Shown: in pieces, positions 1 through 6,119 of the stretch
Numbering within the stretch: position 1 is the first letter of the stretch
Layout of the letters: every line of letters starts with the position of its first letter
Source of the DNA: PALSA-911 sp037442565
GTDB taxonomy: Bacteria; Pseudomonadota; Alphaproteobacteria; Acetobacterales; Acetobacteraceae
Length of the DNA: 6,119 bases
Direction: 5' to 3'
NCBI GenBank assembly: GCA_037442565.1
Contig: JBBIQA010000214.1
Span: forward strand, 1 to 6,119
Translations under genes and position numbers: made by a program
Notes under the pieces: generated by a model
Told to the model about the DNA's origin: nothing
Database searches by the model: none
Seen by the model: the letters and a program-made list of their open reading frames with translations, nothing else

Positions 1-4
1 GAGA

Positions 5-1768
5 TCAGGGGGCCAGATCCTGGCTCCGCACCAATCTTGCATACAGGCCGTCATACTGGATCAGTTCGGCGTGGGTGCCCTGCTCCACCGCGCGGCCGCC
101 ATCCAGCACCACGACCAGGTCCGCGTCGCGCACCGTGGACAGGCGATGCGCGATGACGATGGTGGTGCGGCCCTTGCGCAGGGTGGCCAGCGCCTGCTGC
201 ACCGCCGCCTCGCTTTCGGTGTCGAGGGCGCTGGTGGCCTCGTCCAGCAGCAGGATGCGGGGGTTGCGCAGCAGGGCGCGGGCCAGGGTCACGCGCTGGC
301 GCTGGCCGCCGGACAGACGCTGACCGCCGGGGCCGACGCGGGTGTCGTAGCCCTGCGGCAGGGCGGCGATGAACCCGGCGGCCGCGGCGGCCGCGGCGGC
401 GGCCTGCACCTCGGCGTCGGTCGCATCGGGCCGGCCCATGCGGATGTTGGCGCCGACCGTGTCGTCGAACAGCAGCGTGTCCTGGCCGACATAGGCGATG
501 CTGCCCCGCAGGCTGGCGAGGGTGACAGAGCGCACGTCGGCGCCGTCCACGCGCACGGTGCCGGTGTTGGCGTCCTGCAGCCTGGGGATCAGCGCCAGCG
601 CGGTGGATTTGCCGGCGCCGGAGGGGCCAACGAGGGCCACCGTGGTGCCAGGCGAGGCCTCGAAGCTCAGGCCGGAGAGCCCCGCGCGGCCATCGGGATA
701 GACGAAGCCGACATGCTCGAACACCACGTGTCCGTGACCCGGCGGCAATGGCACGGCGTTCGGTGCGTCCAGGATCAGCGGCTTTTCGTCCAGCACGGAG
801 AAAATGCGCGCCAGGCCAGCCAGGCCTTCCTGCACCGCGGCGTTCAGCGAACCGAGCGCCCGCAGCGGCCGCGAGGCGATCAGCAGGGCGGCGATGAAGC
901 CGGTGAAATTGCCGATCGTGCTGGTGCCCACCGCCGCCCGCCAGCCGGCGAAGCCGATCACGGCGGCCACCGCCGCGCCGCCCAGCACCTCCAGCAGCGG
1001 ATCGACGCGGGCGCGCGAGCGGGTCATGCGGAAGAGCGCGCGATAGAGTTCGCCGAAGGCGGTTTCGGCGCGCGCGGTTTCGCTGCGCTCCAGGCCATAG
1101 GCACGCACCGTCCGGGCCTGGGCGAAGCTTTCATTCAGCAGGGCCGCGGTTTCGCCCATCCGTTCCTGCATGCCGCCGGAGGCGCGGCGGATGCGCTTGC
1201 CAATGCGCTGGATCGGCACCGCCGCCAGCGGATACATCGCCGCGGCGATCAGGCTCAGCACCCAGTCCAGATACAGCATCGAGCCGATCAGCCCGATCAC
1301 GGTGATCGCGTCGGCCAGGCCGTTCACCGCGCGGGTCAGCGCCTCGCGGATGGTGGCGGCGTCGGTGGTGAAGCGGGCGGCGAGCTGCGCCGGGGCCTCG
1401 CGTTCCAGCCGGGTCAGGTCGGCACGGACCAGATGGCCGAACATCCGGCCCTGCACGTCGCGGATGCTCAGCAGCACGACCTGCTGGACCATCACATTCT
1501 GGAAATACTGCGCCGCCGCCTTCACCGAGGTGACGATCAGCACCAGGGCCGGAACCTGATACAGGATGCGCCGGTCGCGCGCGGTGAACATCGAGAAGGC
1601 GTGGTCGATCACCACGGGGTACAGCGCCGTGGTGCCGGCCATGATCGCGGTGAAGATCAGCACCAGCAGCAGCCGGCCGCGATAATGGCGGACATACTCC
1701 CGCCAGAGGCGGTAGAGCAGCGCATAGGAACCATCGCTGGAGGCAGGGGCGGCGCGGACAACGGTCAT
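5..1768 (-). CDS. MsbA-like ABC exporter half-transporter (fused permease and ATPase)
   Basis: This is an inner-membrane ABC exporter half-transporter of 587 aa, expected to work as a homodimer flipping or exporting lipids or hydrophobic compounds. Its closest recognisable type is MsbA (lipid A-core flippase, usually about 580 aa), but the substrate cannot be read from sequence. The N-terminal half has hydrophobic segments near residues 32-56, 71-90, 148-186 (two helices), 259-281 and 284-305, matching a six-helix type I exporter fold. The ATPase domain shows A-loop Tyr357, Walker A GPSGAGKST (381-389), Q-loop Gln429, signature LSGGQ (485-489), Walker B ILLLDE (505-510), D-loop SALD (513-516) and H-loop His541, so it should be active. 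Residues 456-464 are nine consecutive alanines. The start lies 12 nt after the CCA-transferase stop in the same frame, with no clear Shine-Dalgarno, suggesting coupled translation. The stop is 4 nt from the window edge. Family is certain; the MsbA assignment is tentative. Confidence 0.93.
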   Translation of the reverse strand: MTVVRAAPASSDGSYALLYRLWREYVRHYRGRLLLVLIFTAIMAGTTALYPVVIDHAFSMFTARDRRILYQVPALVLIVTSVKAAAQYFQNVMVQQVVLLSIRDVQGRMFGHLVRADLTRLEREAPAQLAARFTTDAATIREALTRAVNGLADAITVIGLIGSMLYLDWVLSLIAAAMYPLAAVPIQRIGKRIRRASGGMQERMGETAALLNESFAQARTVRAYGLERSETARAETAFGELYRALFRMTRSRARVDPLLEVLGGAAVAAVIGFAGWRAAVGTSTIGNFTGFIAALLIASRPLRALGSLNAAVQEGLAGLARIFSVLDEKPLILDAPNAVPLPPGHGHVVFEHVGFVYPDGRAGLSGLSFEASPGTTVALVGPSGAGKSTALALIPRLQDANTGTVRVDGADVRSVTLASLRGSIAYVGQDTLLFDDTVGANIRMGRPDATDAEVQAAAAAAAAAGFIAALPQGYDTRVGPGGQRLSGGQRQRVTLARALLRNPRILLLDEATSALDTESEAAVQQALATLRKGRTTIVIAHRLSTVRDADLVVVLDGGRAVEQGTHAELIQYDGLYARLVRSQDLAP

Positions 1769-1780
1769 GCGCGCCGTGTA

Positions 1781-2983
1781 TCAGCCGCGGGCGCGTCTCG
1801 CCAGTTGGGCCGCGAACTCGGCCCGGCAGGCGGTGGCATCGGCCCGGCAGCCGCCGGCCAGCCACCAATTCCGGGTATCGCGCAGCAGCACGCCCATCGC
1901 CGGGCCGGGTGCAACGCCAAGCGCCAGCGCATCGCGGCCTTCCATTGGAAAGACCGGCCTTGGGATGGCGGCGAGGCGAGCGCGAAGCCGGCCCCAGTCC
2001 GGCGCGTCGCCTCCGGCCAGCCAGGCGCGGCCGATCAGGATATCGGGAATTTCATCCGCCAGCAGGCGGCGCAAACGATCGTCGTCGTCGGCCGGTTGCG
2101 GGATCGGAAGGCCGCGCAGGGCAACGAGGCGTTCCCGCTCCGCCGTCGACAGCTTCAACCGGACGGCGAGCGCCTCGGCGTTCCCGGTCAGCAGCGCCGC
2201 CAGGCGCAGGATCGGGTCGGCGGGCGCACCGGCGGCAACCAGGCGGGCGAGTTTGGCCGGGTCCGCCCCCTCCGGCAGCACGGCGGCCAGCACGCCCAGC
2301 TCCGCCATCAGCGCGACGGCGCCGGACGGGTCGGGTGCGGCCAAAATCCTCTGCAACTCGGACCAGACCCGCTCCACCGACAGGATCGCCAACCCGCCAA
2401 CGCCGGCCCGGATCGCGGCCAGGGCAGCCGGGTCGGGCGCCCCGGTGCCGTAGCGGGCATGAAACCGGAAAAAGCGCAGGATGCGCAGATAGTCCTCGGC
2501 GATCCGGGTCGCGGCGTCGCCGACGAAGCGCACCAGGCCGGCACGCAGATCGGCGATGCCGTTGAAATAATCGAACACCGCGCCGTCCGCGGTCAGGAAC
2601 ATGGCGTTGATGGTGAAATCCCGCCGCGCCGCGTCCACCCGCCAGTCCTCGGTGAAGGCCACGCTGGCATGCCGGCCGTCGGTCTCGACGTCGCGGCGCA
2701 GCGTGGTGACCTCAAAGCCGCGACCGCCGCTAACCGCGGTGACGGTGCCGTGGGCGATGCCGGTGGGCACCGCGCGGATGCCGGCCGCTGTCAGCGCCCG
2801 GACGATGTCCCCGGGGGGGCGCGGGGTGGCGAGATCGATGTCCGCGACGGCGCGCCCGGCCAGCGCGTCGCGCACCGCGCCGCCTACCACGCGGGCCTCG
2901 GGCAAGGCCGCGAGCACCGCGCGCAGGCGGGGATCGGCGAGGAATTCGGGCGGCGGGATGCGAAGGGCGGGCGCCTCGTTCAA
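1781..2983 (-). CDS. cca: CCA-adding tRNA nucleotidyltransferase (class II)
   Basis: This cytoplasmic enzyme (400 aa) adds or repairs the 3'-CCA end of tRNAs from CTP and ATP without a nucleic acid template. The N-terminal nucleotidyltransferase head carries GGAVRD (34-39), the metal-binding DID pair (Asp48, Asp50), RRDFTINAM (120-128), the DYFNGIADL segment (138-146) and EDYLRILRFFRF (163-174), in the order usual for the bacterial class II CCA/poly(A) polymerase family. The C-terminus has an FPMEGRDALALGV segment (345-357) and the WWLAGG motif that I recall from alphaproteobacterial members. No HD phosphohydrolase motif is visible, unlike the E. coli enzyme. The start is TTG at 2981-2983: an in-frame TGA at 2987-2989 rules out anything further upstream, and the first internal ATG (residue 128) lies inside the catalytic domain. 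The start overlaps the Nudix stop as TTGA (2980-2983), implying translational coupling. A poly(A) polymerase of the same superfamily is the main alternative. Confidence 0.95.
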   Translation of the reverse strand: MNEAPALRIPPPEFLADPRLRAVLAALPEARVVGGAVRDALAGRAVADIDLATPRPPGDIVRALTAAGIRAVPTGIAHGTVTAVSGGRGFEVTTLRRDVETDGRHASVAFTEDWRVDAARRDFTINAMFLTADGAVFDYFNGIADLRAGLVRFVGDAATRIAEDYLRILRFFRFHARYGTGAPDPAALAAIRAGVGGLAILSVERVWSELQRILAAPDPSGAVALMAELGVLAAVLPEGADPAKLARLVAAGAPADPILRLAALLTGNAEALAVRLKLSTAERERLVALRGLPIPQPADDDDRLRRLLADEIPDILIGRAWLAGGDAPDWGRLRARLAAIPRPVFPMEGRDALALGVAPGPAMGVLLRDTRNWWLAGGCRADATACRAEFAAQLARRARG

Positions 2984-3585
2984 AACTCACCGCGAAGATG
3001 GCGGGCCAGATTGACCAGGATCGCCGCGGTCGCGCCCCAGACGAAATGCTCCGGGTGCGGCCAAACCCAGTATTCCCGGAGCTTGCCGCGCGATCGGTGC
3101 ATTTCCCGGCGCGGCGCCGCGGGATCGAGCAGCACGGAGAACGGCAGTTCGAACACCGCCTCCACCTCGTGCGGCGAGGGCGCCATCGGCAGGCCCGGCT
3201 GCAGCAGGCCGAGCACCGGGGTGATACGGTAGCCGGTGCCGGTGACATAGGTGGACATCCGCCCGATCAGCTCGATGCCGCGTCGATCGAGCCCGACCTC
3301 CTCCTCGGCCTCGCGCAGGGCCGCCGCCTCGGCGTCGGTGTCCTCGGGATCGATACGGCCGCCGGGGAAGCTGACCTGTCCCGCGTGCTGCTTCAGATGC
3401 GCGGTCCGCTTGGTCAGCAGCACGCCGGGCTGCGAACGCAGCACGATCGGCACCAGTACCGCCGCCTCGATCAGCTTGCCGTCGAACGGGTCGGCCGGAT
3501 CGTCCAGGCGCGGCGCGAAGATGTCATGCGGCGCATCCGGTCCGGGCAGGCCGGCAAGCCGGGTACGCAACTCAGCTTCGTTCAT
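2980..3585 (-). CDS. Nudix CoA pyrophosphatase (NudL/PCD1-type)
   Basis: This 201-aa cytoplasmic hydrolase is predicted to cleave CoA or CoA derivatives into 3',5'-ADP and (acyl-)4'-phosphopantetheine using divalent metal. The family-defining NuCoA signature, LLTKR...L..HAGQVSFPGG, lies at residues 56-76. It runs into a Nudix box, GGRIDPEDTDAEAAALREAE and on to residue 99, with catalytic REAEEEVGL at 91-99. The box is one residue longer than in MutT (G-x5-D-x8-RE), as I recall for E. coli NudL and yeast Pcd1, so this is a family trait and not a defect. The ATG at 3583-3585 is preferred because an AGGA ribosome site sits 9 nt upstream and the conserved protein begins just after it. The open frame continues to 3699 but only inside the DUF1285 gene. 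The gene follows DUF1285 by 29 nt and overlaps the CCA-transferase start by 4 nt, so it is probably mid-operon. Confidence 0.94.
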   Translation of the reverse strand: MNEAELRTRLAGLPGPDAPHDIFAPRLDDPADPFDGKLIEAAVLVPIVLRSQPGVLLTKRTAHLKQHAGQVSFPGGRIDPEDTDAEAAALREAEEEVGLDRRGIELIGRMSTYVTGTGYRITPVLGLLQPGLPMAPSPHEVEAVFELPFSVLLDPAAPRREMHRSRGKLREYWVWPHPEHFVWGATAAILVNLARHLRGEF

Positions 3586-3594
3586 GTTCTTGGG

Positions 3595-3598
3595 TCCT
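3595..3598 (-). promoter_or_regulatory. Ribosome binding site of the Nudix gene
   Basis: On the minus strand AGGA lies 9 nt upstream of the ATG at 3583-3585. It decides the start against longer in-frame options up to 3699, which would overlap the DUF1285 gene. The site is inside a short inverted repeat, GGTCCTGGGACC (3593-3604). Confidence 0.6.
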
Positions 3599-3614
3599 GG
3601 GACCTCGCTCCTGC

Positions 3615-4134
3615 CTATTCCTCGCCGTCGGGCAGCTCGCCGAGGCTGAAGAAATGTCCCTGGCTCCACACTCCCAGCATCTGCCGTCCGTCGATCCATT
3701 CCGGTACTGCCAGCGCCACCAGCTCATAATAGACCGCGCGGCCGATGCGCGCCTCGACCGCCAAATGGCCGGCGCCGGGGCGGACCAGAATGTAGGGGGT
3801 CGGCTCGCAGGTCAGCAGGTCGTGCGCGACGCGGATCGGGTGGTCCGGCCCGGCGGCGATAACCTGGTCCACGTTGGTGCGAAAGGACAGGTTCTGCTGC
3901 GGACCGTCGCCGGTCCAGTCCAGCTCCACCGCCACGAAGGGCGCGTCCTCCACCTCGATCCGGCCACGCTCGGCCGGAGTTTCGAGCCAGAACGAGCCGT
4001 CCGCCTCGCGCTTGAGCACGCTGGCGAACAGGCAGACCAGTTCCTTTCGCCCGATCGGGCTGCCGCGATACATCCAGGTGCCGTCGCGCCGGATGACGAA
4101 GGGCAGGTCGCCGCACTCGATCGGCACCCGCTTC
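3615..4134 (-). CDS. DUF1285 domain protein, 5' end missing in assembly gap
   Basis: The 172 C-terminal codons of a DUF1285-family protein are present. The family is mostly proteobacterial, about 180-200 aa long, and of unknown function. Recognisable conserved stretches are CGDLPFVIRRDGTWMYRGSP (visible residues 7-26), IGRKELVCLFASVLKREADG (27-46), the RGRIEVEDAPFVAVEL block (56-71), AGPDHPIRVAHD (94-105) and a C-terminal YYEL...LGVWSQGHFFSLG. No signal peptide or membrane segment is visible, so a cytoplasmic location is likely. By family length only about 10-30 N-terminal residues are lost. The start codon therefore lies in the gap or just beyond it: one candidate is the ATG at 4308-4310, which has GGAG and CGGAA purine runs upstream, but frame continuity across the gap cannot be known. 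The gene heads the minus-strand cluster and is divergent from MoxR. Family assignment is from remembered motifs. Confidence 0.88.
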
Positions 4135-4234
4135 NNNNNNNNNNNNNNNNNNNNNNNNNNNNNNNNNNNNNNNNNNNNNNNNNNNNNNNNNNNNNNNNNN
4201 NNNNNNNNNNNNNNNNNNNNNNNNNNNNNNNNNN
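4135..4234. other. Assembly gap of 100 N
   Basis: Exactly 100 undetermined bases lie here, the conventional placeholder for a scaffold gap of unknown length. The gap removes the N-terminus of the DUF1285 protein and possibly part of the divergent promoter region. Any reading frame drawn across it is arbitrary. Confidence 0.99.
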
Positions 4235-4478
4235 TGCCAGTGGATGTGCCATTGGGTGTGGTCGTTCGGCTGCCAACGGCGCGCAGCTCCGTGATGTCGC
4301 TCGGCAACATGGTTTTTCCGATATCTCCGCCGATGGATCCCGGCCCCACCGAAGCTGGAGGCTCCCATGGCGATTGCGGCATGCTCGCCTCGTTCACGTT
4401 CTCATCCCCACCCTGTCGCGATGCTTTCTTCGACTGCCCTGATATAGGTAGCATTACCCCGCCGATGAAAGTGCCCAT
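4235..4478. other. Divergent intergenic region, probable promoters for both gene groups
   Basis: This 244-bp stretch lies between the gap and the first possible MoxR start. No frame on either strand resembles a known protein, and third-position G/C in the best minus-strand frame is only about two thirds, clearly lower than in the neighbouring genes, so I read it as mainly non-coding. Because genes leave it in both directions it should hold two promoters. The most A/T-rich part is about 4421-4480, which includes GATATAGGTAGCATTA (4441-4456), but I could not find a convincing -35/-10 pair with correct spacing on either strand. An imperfect inverted repeat pairs CGCCGATGG (about 4327-4335) with CCATGGCG (about 4368-4375). 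The minus-strand ATG at 4308-4310 could be the DUF1285 start, which would shorten the region. No terminator, tRNA or clear operator was recognised. Confidence 0.45.
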
Positions 4479-5568
<1,090 letters not shown>

Positions 5569-5576
<8 letters not shown>

Positions 5577-6119
5577 CGCCACCGCCACAATCGCCGCACG
5601 CCGCGCGGAGGCCCTCGGCTCCCGCCTGCCGCCGCTGCTGGTGGCGGCGGAGCGGGTTGCGGCGACCGTCGCGCAAGGCGTCCACGGGCGCCGGCGGACC
5701 GGCCAGGGCGAGAGCTTCTGGCAGTTCCGCCCCTTCACCGCCGGCGACCCGGTGGCGCGGATCGACTGGCGCCAATCGGCCAAATCCGACCGCGCCTTCG
5801 TGCGCGAGACGGAGTGGGAGGCAGCCCAGACCATCTTCCTGTGGCGCGACGCCTCCGCATCCATGCGCTGGCGCTCGCGGCTGGCTTCGGGCGAGAAGCA
5901 GGAGCGCGCCGGGCTCCTGCTGCTGGCGCTGGCCGCCCTGCTGCTGCGCGGCGGGGAGCGGGTGGCGCTGCTGGGCGACCGGCCGGTCTCGGGCCGGGCC
6001 GGCATGGATGGCCTGGCGGAAGCATTGGATCGCACGGCCACGGGCACCGGCGAGTCCGGCCTGCCGCCGGATGCGTTCGTGCCGCGGCATGCCAGGGTGG
6101 TCCTGATCGGCGATTTTCT
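5569..6119 (+). CDS. DUF58 (VWA-like) protein, 3' end beyond window
   Basis: This is the first 183 codons of a DUF58-family protein, the usual genetic partner and presumed client of MoxR ATPases. The N-terminus RLPPLLVAAERVAATVAQGV (19-38) leads to HGRRRTGQGESFWQFRPFTA (39-58), then GDPVARIDWRQSAKSDRAFV (59-78) and RETEWEAA (79-86), which form the conserved DUF58 core. WRDASASM (92-99) follows, with a DxSxS metal-site motif (Asp94, Ser96, Ser98) like that of VWA domains. No N-terminal membrane helices precede the core, unlike the longer DUF58 proteins of many other bacteria, so this is the short, probably cytoplasmic or peripheral form of about 300 aa. The start is TTG at 5569-5571, bounded by an in-frame TGA at 5545-5547 and overlapping the MoxR stop by 8 nt. 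A GTG at 5641 is possible but would cut off conserved residues. The frame is open at the window edge. Confidence 0.92.

Noticed and set aside
75..97. Partial plus-strand frames and NotI-like GCGGCCGC sites at the left edge
   Set aside because: These follow from GC-rich codons of the exporter gene on the other strand and carry no independent signal.
2950..2995. Frameshift between the Nudix and CCA-transferase genes suggesting a broken fusion
   Set aside because: Both proteins have complete conserved termini and the 4-nt overlap is a normal operon junction.
71..3232. Very long plus-strand open frame (over 1000 codons) antisense to the exporter, CCA-transferase and Nudix genes
   Set aside because: Its product is low-complexity and rich in Gly, Ala, Arg, His and Gln, with no recognisable domain, and it crosses three genes with clear conserved motifs. 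In GC-rich DNA the sense codons that would make antisense stops (TTA, CTA, TCA) are rare, so such shadows are expected.
3586..3699. Upstream extension of the Nudix protein by 38 residues
   Set aside because: The extension lies in the DUF1285 coding sequence in another frame. The ATG at 3583-3585 has a ribosome site and begins just before the conserved domain.

Overview
The window is GC-rich bacterial chromosome with strongly G/C-biased third codon positions, dense gene packing and TTG starts. Protein sequences and gene neighbourhood resemble Alphaproteobacteria, most likely Rhodospirillales and perhaps Acetobacteraceae. That placement rests on remembered family sequences, not on a search. No RNA gene, CRISPR array, insertion sequence, prophage part or toxin-antitoxin pair was seen.

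Layout: the left two thirds is a minus-strand cluster read from about 4134 down to 5. In transcription order it holds a DUF1285 protein (5' end lost in an assembly gap), a Nudix CoA pyrophosphatase, a CCA-adding tRNA nucleotidyltransferase, and an MsbA-like ABC exporter half-transporter. Spacing is operon-like: 29 nt, a 4-nt overlap, then 12 nt. The right third is a plus-strand pair, a MoxR-family AAA+ ATPase overlapping by 8 nt a DUF58 protein that runs off the window. The two groups diverge from 4235-4478, a non-coding-looking stretch next to a 100-N gap (4135-4234).

Function: the minus-strand genes are housekeeping: nucleotide/CoA hydrolysis, tRNA 3'-end maturation and envelope lipid or drug export, plus DUF1285 of unknown role. 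They need not share a pathway. MoxR plus DUF58 is a recurrent pair in which the ATPase is thought to act as a chaperone for VWA-like client proteins. In alphaproteobacteria a DUF4159 membrane protein often follows, and I would expect it beyond the right edge.

No clearly new system is visible. The points most worth checking are the unresolved DUF1285 N-terminus, two overlap-coupled TTG starts, the uncertain MoxR start, an all-alanine segment in the exporter's ATPase domain, and the unexplained link of DUF1285 with the MoxR/DUF58 locus.
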